Source: Pseudoalteromonas luteoviolacea (GTDB lineage Bacteria > Pseudomonadota > Gammaproteobacteria > Enterobacterales > Alteromonadaceae). From it: a stretch of 64,000 bases of DNA. The notes under the pieces were generated by a model that was given only the letters and a program-made list of their open reading frames with translations, had not been told where the DNA came from and did no database searches. A program made the position numbers and the translations under genes. The stretch spans positions 39,238-103,237 of the forward strand of contig NZ_JAKFZS010000023.1 of NCBI RefSeq assembly GCF_021654285.1, given 5' to 3'. The first letter of the stretch is position 1. Every line of letters starts with the position of its first letter. Positions 7,758-17,366 of the stretch are shown here, one piece after another.

Positions 7758-10160
7758 ATGAATATGATGCAGGAAAATATTAGCTCGATTAAAGCGCTAT
7801 TTAACAAACTGAGATTTACCGTATTATTTGCGGTACTGCTTGCCAGCGCGCTTGCCGGTGGTGCCTTGGTCAGCTTAATCGCTTGGCATGCGTATGCACC
7901 GCTGCCCTATGCACAGCCTGACCAATTGATTTGGTTACACGGTAGCATGGTTGATGATAAAGACAGTGTGGTGATGGACAAGGCGCTTTCTAATGTAGCA
8001 GCCCAATATATCGCCCGACATGACGATCGGTTGTCCATGGCGGCGCCACTACATTACGGCGATGCGCTGTATATGAACCATACTAGCCAGCCTAAGTTAA
8101 ATCTAACCTATGCGGAGCCTGCGTTTTTTACCTTGTTTGAGCAAGAATTAGTGCAGGGGCGCTACTTTAGTCAAGGGCAAGTTGATGGCGCCATTCCATT
8201 TGAAGCGGTTGTCAGTGAGTGCTTTGCTAAGCGTTATATGCCACAGCTCTTAAAGCGGCAGAATCATAAACAAGTGTATAGTATGCAATTAGATCAGCAG
8301 ACCTTTCAGGTGGTTGGGGTGGTTGCTTGCACTCAAACTGAGCCGCAGATTTACATGCCTAATCGATACACTGATGTTTATGTGTCTTTTGGACACACGA
8401 TAGATACACGCGCGATGTCACAAGCGCATATTTCGGTGCGGTATAATACGTTTGTAGTCGGACGCTCGACCACCGCGCAAATAGGACAACCCATATCGCC
8501 AGGTATCACAGCGTATCTAGATACCCAGTTTCGTGCTGGATTAGTGGATTTTGGTAGTGCCCTTAATAATCATGTGCGCTTTGAATATGACGCATTAAAG
8601 CAATATTTAAAAGGAGATATACAGCAGTCGAGTGATTGGCTGTTGCTGAGCGGTGGTGCGTTCTTATTGATCACCTTGATTAATTTGTTGACGTTCTATT
8701 TGCTAGACATAAAAAAGCAACAAGCACAGCTTGTACTCAAAGCAACACTGGGTGCACCGCTGACCACATTGCGTTTGGCACACTATTGGCAGGTGATTAT
8801 ATTATTCTTACTCTCGGCGATGTGCGCGGCAGTACTTGTTGAGCTGGGAGTATTTGCGATCCAGATGTTTGGTGCGCAATCGATTGCCCATTTAGATTGG
8901 CTACAGGTTAATCTTCTTCATTATTTTATAATGTTCGCCGTTGCCACTGTATTGGCGCTAGGGTTTGCTGTATTTGGTTTTAAGCAACTGCCATTTACAA
9001 GCCTCTATCAGAATTTGCAAGGCGCAGGCAAAGGGCAAGAAAAGCAACTCGCTCAGTGGTTTAGCGTTAGTATATTGGTCACTCAGCTGAGCATTGGCAT
9101 GGTTGTATTATCTATTGGTACTTGGTCGGCCTATTACTTCGGTAGCCAGATGCAGACCCCTTCAGGCATAGATGCAGAGGATACCGTGTTTGTTGCGCGT
9201 CATCAGGTGTCTTGGCGCCAAGATGAAGCCGCAATCGCAGAGCGCAAACAGCTCTTTCTATCTAATCTTCAGGCGCTTTCCTCGCATCCTAAAGTGGCAG
9301 CCGTAGCCTTAAGCAGCTTAAATCCTTTTGATACCAGTTATTTGGCACAAATTGGCAAGCAACCCGTGAAATCTGCGCAGGTAACTATGCACTCACAGTT
9401 AGTAGGAGAAGGTTATTTTACGCTGCTTGGGATTCCGCTTATTGCGGGTGATACTTTCACACGGTTAGATAGCGCTCGAAGAGAGTTGGTCATCATAAAT
9501 CGAGCTGCTGCAGCAATGCTCGGTGTTGGGGTCGAAGACATTGGACTGAGTCTCTACGGTCGAAGCGGTCAGCCTTTTCAGTTGTTGGGTATCGTAGAAA
9601 ATATTTACAGTCACAGCAAAGGTGCCCCTGCGACCGTGTATTTTCCACATGATTACTTTGAAGGGAATATGGTGGTTAGGCTTAAGCCTAATCAATCCAT
9701 GTCAAAATTAGAACTATCTCAGGTTTTACAGCAACAGGCGCATGGGCAAAGTGTCCGCGAGGTACTTGGTTTAGCAAAGCATTTATCTGGATTGAATCAG
9801 GCGGCTGTACTGAGCTTTTATAGTGGACTTGGACTAAGCTTTTTAATGATTATGCAAGTACTTGTGGGGCTATATGGGTTGCTTGGTAATCTTGCTTTGG
9901 CCCAGCAGCCGGTCTTGTTGATTAAACAACAAGTTGGTGCAACACGCCTGCAGTTAATTATCGAGCAAATACTCAGTCGTTTGGTGCATTTTGGTGCCGC
10001 CATGTTAATCGCAACAAGTGTAACGCTCGGTTTGGGAGTTTTCTTACCCACGATGGCAAATAGCCTGCTTTTCAGTTACCTAAGTGCTGTGATTTTATCT
10101 TTTATCGTATTGTTTATTATAGAGATTAATCACCTGAGAGGTCAGTTGAAAAAATATTGA
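7758..10160 (+). CDS. FtsX/MacB-family ABC transporter permease (double FtsX, eight helices)
   Basis: An 800-residue permease. ATG 7758 is preferred: AGGAGGG at 7741-7747 is too close to the upstream in-frame TTG 7749. It has one N-terminal helix (about 18-45) and a periplasmic MacB-type core domain, then three helices around 290-430 (LLSGGAFLLITLINLLTFYL and two more). A second set follows: one helix (SILVTQLSIGMVVLSIGTW), another periplasmic domain and three C-terminal helices. This is the duplicated FtsX layout of single-chain permeases rather than the four-helix layout of E. coli MacB. With the two preceding genes it forms an adaptor-ATPase-permease exporter; no outer-membrane channel gene is nearby. 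Confidence 0.85.
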   Translation: MNMMQENISSIKALFNKLRFTVLFAVLLASALAGGALVSLIAWHAYAPLPYAQPDQLIWLHGSMVDDKDSVVMDKALSNVAAQYIARHDDRLSMAAPLHYGDALYMNHTSQPKLNLTYAEPAFFTLFEQELVQGRYFSQGQVDGAIPFEAVVSECFAKRYMPQLLKRQNHKQVYSMQLDQQTFQVVGVVACTQTEPQIYMPNRYTDVYVSFGHTIDTRAMSQAHISVRYNTFVVGRSTTAQIGQPISPGITAYLDTQFRAGLVDFGSALNNHVRFEYDALKQYLKGDIQQSSDWLLLSGGAFLLITLINLLTFYLLDIKKQQAQLVLKATLGAPLTTLRLAHYWQVIILFLLSAMCAAVLVELGVFAIQMFGAQSIAHLDWLQVNLLHYFIMFAVATVLALGFAVFGFKQLPFTSLYQNLQGAGKGQEKQLAQWFSVSILVTQLSIGMVVLSIGTWSAYYFGSQMQTPSGIDAEDTVFVARHQVSWRQDEAAIAERKQLFLSNLQALSSHPKVAAVALSSLNPFDTSYLAQIGKQPVKSAQVTMHSQLVGEGYFTLLGIPLIAGDTFTRLDSARRELVIINRAAAAMLGVGVEDIGLSLYGRSGQPFQLLGIVENIYSHSKGAPATVYFPHDYFEGNMVVRLKPNQSMSKLELSQVLQQQAHGQSVREVLGLAKHLSGLNQAAVLSFYSGLGLSFLMIMQVLVGLYGLLGNLALAQQPVLLIKQQVGATRLQLIIEQILSRLVHFGAAMLIATSVTLGLGVFLPTMANSLLFSYLSAVILSFIVLFIIEINHLRGQLKKY

Positions 10161-10164
10161 AAGG

Positions 10165-10219
10165 TTGTAACAGATTCTTACAAATGTCACACCCTAGGGG
10201 GGGGAAATCTTGTTAATAT
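10165..10219 (+). promoter_or_regulatory. inverted repeat and possible promoter ahead of the RND genes
   Basis: TTGTAA (10165-10170) and TTACAA (10178-10183) form a perfect repeat with a seven-base spacer. It is followed by CCCTAGGG (10192-10199, palindromic) and a TAATAT -10-like hexamer at 10214-10219. No good -35 is seen at standard spacing. The layout suggests that the RND pair has its own regulated promoter, with an activator or repressor site. Confidence 0.35.
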
Positions 10220-10249
10220 AGCGCTAGGAAATTATCAATAGGTACAGTC

Positions 10250-11416
10250 ATGCAAGCAAAAATACTGAAATGGATATTACCCTTCGCCGCGTTGGGTATT
10301 GGTTTCATTGGGTTTACGGGCATAAACGCCGTGGCCAAAAATGATGATGAGTCTGATGTAGTGGATACGCGACCAATTGTTGAAGTTGAAGCGATTAAGG
10401 CGCAAGATCATCAAGTTGTGATCAATAGCTATGGTGAAGTCGTGCCATTAGACCAGACTATGTTGTCTGTGCAGGTGTCGGGAGAAATAGAGTATTGGCA
10501 TCCAAAGTTTGTCACTGGCGGTATTGTCAGTAAAGGCGATGTATTACTGCGTATTGAAAAAGATAACTATGAAGCCGCGGTGTTGCAGGCGGAAGCTGCA
10601 TTATCGAGTGCGCAAGCTCAGTTAATTGAAGAACAAGCCTTGGCAGATGTTGCGGCTGACGAGGCGAAGCGTTTTCCCAACAAGAAGCACACGGACTTAT
10701 TTTTGCGCAAGCCTCAGTTGATGAGTGCACATGCCGCGGTGAAATCAGCAAAAGCGGCGCTAAAAAGAGCGCAGCGTGATCTAGATAATTGTGATGTAGT
10801 AGCCCCTTTTAATGCATTAATTGTATCGAGAGAAGTGGGGTTAGGCCAATTTGTTAGTACTGGCAGTCCGGTGGCACAATTAAACAACATTGAGCAAGCT
10901 GAAGTGGTGATCCCTATCGCGGGTTTTGACTCAATCTTTTTACCTGAACAAGTGTCTGGCTTAAAAGCCACATTGACGCAAAAAGGCGTGAATGGTTTTA
11001 CTCGTGATGCTTATATCCACCGTGATCTTGGTGTGGTTGATCAGCAAACACGTATGAGCAGTTTAGTGGTACGTATTGAAGATCCGTACGGCTTGACCAG
11101 CAGTAAGCCTAAAGTGAAGTTTGGTACATATGTACAGGTTCAATTTAAGGGTGAGACGTTACGCCAAATCTATCGTCTTCCGCAGGAATTAGTGAATAAC
11201 CAGACCGTGTGGTTACTTAATGAAGAAGCACAACTAGAGCCGCGTCCTGTGCAAGTGATCCGTGAAGAAGGCATGTACTACCTAGTGGGTGAAGGGCTAT
11301 CTAATAGCGATAAAGTTGTGGTGACACTGCCTGAATACCCGCAACGCGGTATGGCTGTTAAAGTTGCAGGCTCTAAAGAAAATGAGACAGAGTCTGATAA
11401 TACGGGAAAGCTGTAA
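10250..11416 (+). CDS. RND efflux periplasmic adaptor (membrane-fusion protein)
   Basis: A 388-residue adaptor. An N-terminal hydrophobic segment (about residues 8-27) anchors or exports it. Biotinyl-lipoyl halves flank a short coiled coil (AALSSAQAQLIEEQ to KAALKRAQRDLDNC), with the typical returning motif VVAPFNALIVSREVGLGQFV. A beta-barrel and a C-terminal membrane-proximal domain follow. It carries substrate from the RND pump to a TolC-like channel, which is not encoded here. The gene is 16 bp upstream of the pump gene and therefore co-transcribed with it. The ribosome-binding site is weak. The substrate cannot be told from sequence. Confidence 0.87.
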   Translation: MQAKILKWILPFAALGIGFIGFTGINAVAKNDDESDVVDTRPIVEVEAIKAQDHQVVINSYGEVVPLDQTMLSVQVSGEIEYWHPKFVTGGIVSKGDVLLRIEKDNYEAAVLQAEAALSSAQAQLIEEQALADVAADEAKRFPNKKHTDLFLRKPQLMSAHAAVKSAKAALKRAQRDLDNCDVVAPFNALIVSREVGLGQFVSTGSPVAQLNNIEQAEVVIPIAGFDSIFLPEQVSGLKATLTQKGVNGFTRDAYIHRDLGVVDQQTRMSSLVVRIEDPYGLTSSKPKVKFGTYVQVQFKGETLRQIYRLPQELVNNQTVWLLNEEAQLEPRPVQVIREEGMYYLVGEGLSNSDKVVVTLPEYPQRGMAVKVAGSKENETESDNTGKL

Positions 11417-11432
11417 CAGCAGGGAATGAACT

Positions 11433-14400
11433 ATGAGTGAGCAAATCAAAACATCCCAAAAGGGGTTAATTGCCTATTTTGCGCATAACCCCGTCGCGGC
11501 GAATCTGATGATGGTCTTTATCCTAATAATGGGTATTGTGAGCTATTTCACGATTCAGCGACAAATGTTTCCGAGTATCGAGCTGAACTTTGTCAGCATT
11601 AATGCAAGTTATCCCGGCGCATCGCCGCAGGAAATTGAAGAAAGTATTCTTATCAAGATTGAAGAATCTTTGAAAGATGTGACTGAAATCGATAAAGGCG
11701 TTTACCGAGCACGCCGAGGCAGCGGCAGTGTGCAGTTAGAAATTGACACCAGCGCTGATTTAAGCGATGTGGTTGAAAAGGTGCGAACACGAGTTGATGG
11801 GATTGCGACGTTTCCAGCTGCTATGGAGCCGATACGAGTTCAGCAAGTCGAGTTTCGTCAAGATGTGATCCAAATGGCACTGGCTGCAGATATCCCATTA
11901 AAGGATCTTAAACCTCTTGCCAAAGAAGTTGAAGACGAGCTGTTACAGCTATCTAATGTATCCTTGGTTGAACGCAGCACCCCTGCGTATGAAATCGCGA
12001 TTGAGATTGACCCTGACACACTACGCCGTTACGGCTTGACCATTAGCGATGTGAGTAATTCAATTCGCAGATACTCAGCCAATATCTCAGCCGGTGAAGT
12101 ACGTACGGATGCTGGGATTATTTCAGTACGGGTTGAAAACCAAAAATACCGTGGAGATGAATTCAAACGCATCCCCGTCAAAGTGGGTGATAACGGCGCA
12201 AAAGTCTATTTACAAGACGTAGCGGTGATCAAAGATGAGTTTGTTGAAGGTGAATTTTACTTCAAACAAAATGGCATCAATGCCGCATTCCTATCAGTCA
12301 AAGCAACCAAAGACCAAAACATGATCCCAGTTGCTAAAACAGTCCATGCTTATATTGAAGAAAAGAATAAGACACTACCAGCTGGCATGTCACTCACACC
12401 TATCGTAGACATGACTTACTACCTTGATGCACGTCTTGAAATGATGAAAAAGAATATGCTGCAAGGTGCGCTGTTAGTGGCCTTCATGTTGTCAATCTTC
12501 TTGCGCTTTAAGCTTGCTCTATGGGTGATGATAGGATTACCGGTATGCTTCTTAGGCGCCATTATGCTGATGCCTGCATTTGGCGTGAGTATTAATATTG
12601 TGTCCTTGTTCGCATTCATCATGGTACTGGGGATTGTGGTCGATGATGCCATCGTCATAGGAGAGGCGGCCTATACTGAGGTTGAACGCAGTGGTCCAAG
12701 TGTCGACAGTGTTGTACGTGGCGCAAAACGCGTTGCCACTCCTGCGACATTCGGAGTCTTGACGACCATGGCGGTCTTTGCGCCGATGATTATGTCCAGT
12801 GGGCCACAAGGGGCTTTCTTTAAATCGATTTCTATTGTGGTGATACTGTGTCTAATATTCAGCTTAATTGAGTCAAAATGGATATTACCTGCACACATAG
12901 GTCATACTAAATTTAAGCCGCTGCGTGAAAACAGCCTACGCGCTAGGTTTAACAAGCATTTCTTTGCATTTGTGAATGGACCTTATCGTAATTTTGTTGA
13001 AAAAGCCGTGGAGTGGCGCTGGGCGGTATTCTGCGGTTTTATTGCTATATTCCTTGTGAGTATGTCTTTGATCACCTCGAATCAAGTGCGTTTTATTCCG
13101 TTACCGAAAGTACCACATGACTTCCCGCAAGTGACAGTTATGCTCAATGACAATGTGTCTGACGAGCAGACGATGTCGGCACTGCAGCAAATCGAAACTA
13201 TGATGCTGACCGTGGATAAAGACATCGAACGCGAGTATGGCCAAAAAATGGTGAAAGACATTTTGGTATGGAATGAAGGCCGTAGTGAAGGTAATGTGCT
13301 CGCTGTACTTGTTGATGAAGACTTACGTCCATTTGATGCTTTTGAATTGTCCCGCCGCTGGCGTGAAGCCATGCCAACAATTCCTGGTGTTAAATCGTTA
13401 CTTGTCATTGATGATGTCAATGACCCAGGTAATGGCGATGGTGAGTTTGGCTATCTGATTTATGGACCAGATATTGATACGCTTAATGCTGCGGGCAGAC
13501 AATTTATTTCTATGTTGCAACAAGAAAAAGGCTTGTTTGATATCAGTTCAACCATAGACCCACCGAGTAAAGAAGTGCAGTTGTCGTTGAAACCGGTTGC
13601 TTACGACTTGGGCTTGAACTTGGCTGATGTGGCTAACCAGATTGGTGATAGCTTCTATGGCGGTGAGGCGCAGCGCCTGATCCGTGATGGTGAAGAAATA
13701 CGAGTGATGGTGCGTTATCCAAAACTGGATAGAGAAGCGGTGGCGTCGCTTAAATATGCGCTGATCAAAACACCAGATGGGCGTGAAGTGGTTCTGGGCG
13801 ATGTGGTTGAATTTACTGAAAAGCCGGGTGTGAGTTATATCCGTCGTGAAGATGGTTATCGTACCGTGTATGTCTATGGCAGCATTGATGAGCAGGTAAT
13901 TGAGCCTTCGGCGGTTGTTGATAACATCAAAGACAACCTATTGCCTAAGTTATTTGAGCAGTTCCCTAGCGTGAAAACTGAGTTAGGTGGCTCTATAGAA
14001 GAGACGCAAGCGCAAGCCGATGAACAGATCATGTTCTTTGCTGCGGGTATGATGATTGTGTACATCTTGCTGGCGGTGCCATTAAAGAGTTATTCTCAGC
14101 CGCTGATTATCATGTCGGTTATTCCATTTAGCTTGATTGGTGCAGTTTGGGGCCACTGGTTAAATGGCTTAGACATGAGCATGATGTCGACCTTTGGTCT
14201 GATTGCAGCTGCCGGGGTTGTTATCAATGACTCCTTGGTGATGACCGACTATGTTAACCAAGTACGCAAAGAAGGCGTGAGGCTCAAAGATGCGGTGATT
14301 GAGGCTGGGTGTGCGCGCTTTAGGGCAATCACCTTGACGTCCATTACAACGTTTGCAGGTGTTACACCGATCATCTTCGAAACCAGTTTACAAGCTAAGT

Positions 14401-14573
14401 TTGTTATTCCAATGGCGATTTCACTTGGTTTCGCGGTCTTGTTTGCAACGTTAATTACCTTGATATTAGTACCTTGCTTGTACATTATTTTGGTGGATAT
14501 TAAGAGTGCTTTTTCGAAGCTTGGACAATCGACGAAACGCTTCAAGAAAGACTCGACTCAGTCGGCAGTATAG
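11433..14573 (+). CDS. RND-family efflux pump, inner-membrane permease subunit
   Basis: A 1046-residue proton-driven pump of AcrB type. The N-terminal helix (NPVAANLMMVFILIMGIVSY) is followed by the large porter domain; helix 4 carries GIVVDDAIVIGEA with the paired aspartates of the proton relay. The repeat half begins near residue 520 (WRWAVFCGFIAIFL), and the last helices follow AGMMIVYILLAVPLKSYSQP and GLIAAAGVVINDSLVMTDYV. Twelve helices fit the family. The sequence resembles the broad environmental branch of HAE-1-like pumps with GTG/AGG-poor porter motifs, so it need not export drugs. It lies after its adaptor and ends in a strong terminator. Confidence 0.9.
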   Translation: MSEQIKTSQKGLIAYFAHNPVAANLMMVFILIMGIVSYFTIQRQMFPSIELNFVSINASYPGASPQEIEESILIKIEESLKDVTEIDKGVYRARRGSGSVQLEIDTSADLSDVVEKVRTRVDGIATFPAAMEPIRVQQVEFRQDVIQMALAADIPLKDLKPLAKEVEDELLQLSNVSLVERSTPAYEIAIEIDPDTLRRYGLTISDVSNSIRRYSANISAGEVRTDAGIISVRVENQKYRGDEFKRIPVKVGDNGAKVYLQDVAVIKDEFVEGEFYFKQNGINAAFLSVKATKDQNMIPVAKTVHAYIEEKNKTLPAGMSLTPIVDMTYYLDARLEMMKKNMLQGALLVAFMLSIFLRFKLALWVMIGLPVCFLGAIMLMPAFGVSINIVSLFAFIMVLGIVVDDAIVIGEAAYTEVERSGPSVDSVVRGAKRVATPATFGVLTTMAVFAPMIMSSGPQGAFFKSISIVVILCLIFSLIESKWILPAHIGHTKFKPLRENSLRARFNKHFFAFVNGPYRNFVEKAVEWRWAVFCGFIAIFLVSMSLITSNQVRFIPLPKVPHDFPQVTVMLNDNVSDEQTMSALQQIETMMLTVDKDIEREYGQKMVKDILVWNEGRSEGNVLAVLVDEDLRPFDAFELSRRWREAMPTIPGVKSLLVIDDVNDPGNGDGEFGYLIYGPDIDTLNAAGRQFISMLQQEKGLFDISSTIDPPSKEVQLSLKPVAYDLGLNLADVANQIGDSFYGGEAQRLIRDGEEIRVMVRYPKLDREAVASLKYALIKTPDGREVVLGDVVEFTEKPGVSYIRREDGYRTVYVYGSIDEQVIEPSAVVDNIKDNLLPKLFEQFPSVKTELGGSIEETQAQADEQIMFFAAGMMIVYILLAVPLKSYSQPLIIMSVIPFSLIGAVWGHWLNGLDMSMMSTFGLIAAAGVVINDSLVMTDYVNQVRKEGVRLKDAVIEAGCARFRAITLTSITTFAGVTPIIFETSLQAKFVIPMAISLGFAVLFATLITLILVPCLYIILVDIKSAFSKLGQSTKRFKKDSTQSAV

Positions 14574-14591
14574 TCGACAGTCAATATATTC

Positions 14592-14618
14592 AAGCCCAGC
14601 GCCATGCTGGGCTTTTTC
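14592..14618 (+). terminator. intrinsic terminator of the RND operon
   Basis: Perfect nine-base stem AAGCCCAGC / GCTGGGCTT with loop GCCAT, followed by a T-run, 19 bases after the pump stop codon. Confidence 0.9.
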
Positions 14619-14852
14619 ATTTCTAACTTTCTAATTAGATGTGCTATTCCGTTTTGATATTTAAAGTCATAAAGTAACACTTTCTACCTTCGTCTTAAGT
14701 TTTAGCTGACGTTTCATTTAACGTTAAAATTTGGCCTAAACAGTATATGTATTTGTTACTGTTTGGCGTACTAGGCCAGTTATGGCACAAAGCTGTACCT
14801 CACCTTTAGCTATGTTAGACTGGATGAATAATAACAAATCAGGAACATCTAT

Positions 14853-16919
14853 ATGACCAAAGCGCTTACCCCGCCAGTGGCAAAAAAAGTACCCCATGAT
14901 ATGGAAATACACGGGCATCAAAGGACAGATAACTATTACTGGATGCGCGATGATGAGCGTCAAAATGATGAGATATTAGCTCACTTAAAAGCAGAAAATG
15001 AGTATTGTGAAGCGATAATGCAACCGCATAAAGGTTTGCAGGCAACACTATTTGAGGAAATGAAAGGGCGTATCGTCAAAGATGATTCTTCTGTGCCAGT
15101 AAAAGATGGCCGCTATTGGTATACCAATGAGGTAAGTGGAGAGGAAGAGTATGGTCGTCATTATCGTGCTTTGAATGAAGCGATGGACGACAAAACTTTA
15201 TTACTCGATGTGAATGAGTTGGCCAAAGCATTCGAATTTTATGAACTCGCCGATATGGCTGTGAGTCCAGATGATGACCTACTTGCATACAGTGAAGACA
15301 CAGATGGTCGTAGAATTTACACGATAAAGTTTAAAGATCTAAATACTGGCCAAATGCTGGAAGATTGCTTGGTTGAAACTGAAGGCGAAGTGGTTTGGGC
15401 AAATGATAATCGCACTGTCTTTTATGTGAAAAAAGATCTGCAAACCTTGCTGGGATTCCAAGTTTACCGCCATGTACTTGGTACACCGCAAAGTGACGAT
15501 GTCTTAGTGTATGAAGAGCAAGACCGCCAATACTACATGGGTCTTGGCAAAAGCCGTGATGAGAGCCAAATTTATATTTACTTGTCTGCGACAGAGACGA
15601 GCGATGTGCTTTATCTTGATGCTGAGCAACCGATGGGCGAGTTCAAGCGCTTGTTAGCACGACAAGAAGGGCATGAATATGGTCTTGATAAGTTTGGCGA
15701 ACACTATTATTTGTTGACTAACAGTGATGCAAAGAATTTTCGCATGGTGCGAGCAGGCTTAGACGTGGTGAACGATCCTAGTCAGTGGGAAGAGTTGATT
15801 GCGCACCGTGAACACGTCCTGCTAGAGGGATTGGAGTTATTTGAGTCACACTTTGTGATCACTGAACGAGAAATGGGTCAAATCCGTTTTGTCATTCATG
15901 ATTATACGGGTGCAAGTTACCAATTAGGCTTTGATGACGAGTGTTATTATGCGGGGGTTGGCTATAATCCAGAGCCAAAATCAACCTCGGTACGCATCAC
16001 TTACTCTAGTTTGACGACGCCAAGCAGTGTCTATGAATGTGATTTGGCAACCGGCCAAAAAACCTTGAAAAAACAAGTCAAAGTGCTGGGGGATTTTAAA
16101 CCTCAGGATTATGCATCTGAGCGCTTACATATTACAGCACGTGACGGCGAGAAAGTCCCTGTCTCTATAGTTTATCGAAAGTCGATGTTTAATAAAGATG
16201 GCACAAATCCATTATTACAATATGGCTATGGTGCGTATGGCTACACTGTTGACCCAACTTTCTCAAGTACGACTTTGAGCTTGTTAGATAGGGGCTTTGT
16301 TTATGTTATCGCTCATATCAGGGGGTCAGAAATGCTGGGCCGTCAATGGTATGAAAATGGTAAAAAAGCCCATAAAGAGAATAGCTTCAACGACTTTGTG
16401 GATGTCACTCGTGCATTAGTCGAGCAGCAATATGGTGCGGCAGATAAGATTTTTGCATCGGGTGGCAGTGCGGGTGGCCTATTGATGGGCGCGGTAATGA
16501 ACCAAGCGCCTGAACTGTATTTAGGAATTGGTTGTCATGTGCCATTTTTAGATGTACTGACCACCATGTTGGATGAGTCTATTCCTCTCACTACCAATGA
16601 GTATGACGAGTGGGGGAATCCAAATTACTTGGCTGACTATGAGAGTATTTTGTCTTACTCGCCTTATGACAATTTAGCCGCAAAGCACTACCCTAATACA
16701 CTAGTAACAACAGGTCTGCATGACTCACAAGTACAATATTGGGAGCCTATGAAGTGGGTTGCTAAGCTCAGAGAGCTTAAAACGGATGATAACGTACTAG
16801 TGTTTAAAACAGACATGGACTCTGGACATGGTGGTGCGTCTGGCAGGTTTAAGAGTCTGAATGAAAAAGCGTTGGAAATGGCCTTTTTTATCTCTTTGTT
16901 ACCGCAGCAGGCTGACTAA
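14853..16919 (+). CDS. ptrB: oligopeptidase B (prolyl oligopeptidase family, S9A)
   Basis: A 688-residue cytosolic serine peptidase that cuts small peptides after basic residues. The N-terminal part (PPVAKKVPHDMEIHGHQRTD, then DNYYWMRDDER) is typical of the family and is followed by a seven-bladed propeller to about residue 410. The C-terminal alpha/beta-hydrolase domain carries GGSAGG with nucleophile Ser539, Asp624 in GLHDSQV and His659 in GHGG, a complete triad. There is no signal peptide. Length matches E. coli PtrB (about 686). It is monocistronic with the RND terminator upstream. Substrate specificity is inferred from the family. Confidence 0.93.
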   Translation: MTKALTPPVAKKVPHDMEIHGHQRTDNYYWMRDDERQNDEILAHLKAENEYCEAIMQPHKGLQATLFEEMKGRIVKDDSSVPVKDGRYWYTNEVSGEEEYGRHYRALNEAMDDKTLLLDVNELAKAFEFYELADMAVSPDDDLLAYSEDTDGRRIYTIKFKDLNTGQMLEDCLVETEGEVVWANDNRTVFYVKKDLQTLLGFQVYRHVLGTPQSDDVLVYEEQDRQYYMGLGKSRDESQIYIYLSATETSDVLYLDAEQPMGEFKRLLARQEGHEYGLDKFGEHYYLLTNSDAKNFRMVRAGLDVVNDPSQWEELIAHREHVLLEGLELFESHFVITEREMGQIRFVIHDYTGASYQLGFDDECYYAGVGYNPEPKSTSVRITYSSLTTPSSVYECDLATGQKTLKKQVKVLGDFKPQDYASERLHITARDGEKVPVSIVYRKSMFNKDGTNPLLQYGYGAYGYTVDPTFSSTTLSLLDRGFVYVIAHIRGSEMLGRQWYENGKKAHKENSFNDFVDVTRALVEQQYGAADKIFASGGSAGGLLMGAVMNQAPELYLGIGCHVPFLDVLTTMLDESIPLTTNEYDEWGNPNYLADYESILSYSPYDNLAAKHYPNTLVTTGLHDSQVQYWEPMKWVAKLRELKTDDNVLVFKTDMDSGHGGASGRFKSLNEKALEMAFFISLLPQQAD

Positions 16920-16964
16920 TTGATTTGGTGATTGACTTCGCGTATTGGGTTTTAGGGGGACAGT

Positions 16965-17366
16965 GTGTTTTCAGTACATGGACAGTGGCAAATAGACATT
17001 ACTCCACCGACGGTTTTTGTAAACCTAGTGGGTGCATTCAATAGCGAAGGTGTCGCTGCGTTGGTGCAAGAAGCACGTACGCGTTGGCAAGACTATCAAC
17101 CTGGTCAATTACACTGTGCTGTCGTTAATCTCAGCCAGTTTATAATGACCACTGCTGATAGCATTGCCGCACTGAAAGCTTACTGTAAAGACATGGAACA
17201 GCGTGGTTATCGTCAGATTGACTACATTGGCATTGATGCCCTAACCCGAAAATTCATTTGTGAGTTGTGGACAGAGAGTGACATCAAGGTACAGATGTAC
17301 CTTGATGTGGCAGCCTACCTGAGCCAGCATCCGAGCTATCGCGGTGCTGCCTCATGGTTGAATTAG
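16965..17366 (+). CDS. conserved hypothetical protein, possibly STAS/SpoIIAA-like fold
   Basis: A 133-residue soluble protein. GTG 16965 follows AGGGGGA at a proper distance. The pattern (short strands such as TVFVNLVGAF, a helix GVAALVQEARTRW, then CAVVNLSQFIMT with a helix and a further strand IDYIGIDA) resembles STAS-like proteins that sense or bind small partners. I could not identify a specific family, and the fold is inference only. Its stop codon overlaps that of dps on the opposite strand (17363-17366), so the two are convergent with no terminator between. Confidence 0.6.
   Translation: MFSVHGQWQIDITPPTVFVNLVGAFNSEGVAALVQEARTRWQDYQPGQLHCAVVNLSQFIMTTADSIAALKAYCKDMEQRGYRQIDYIGIDALTRKFICELWTESDIKVQMYLDVAAYLSQHPSYRGAASWLN

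Noticed and set aside
12419..12898. Several minus-strand frames inside the RND pump gene
   Set aside because: Shadows of a strongly coding plus-strand frame with no independent signals.
14717..14728. TTTAACGTTAAA palindrome upstream of oligopeptidase B
   Set aside because: Short AT-rich palindromes are expected by chance here; no supporting promoter geometry.
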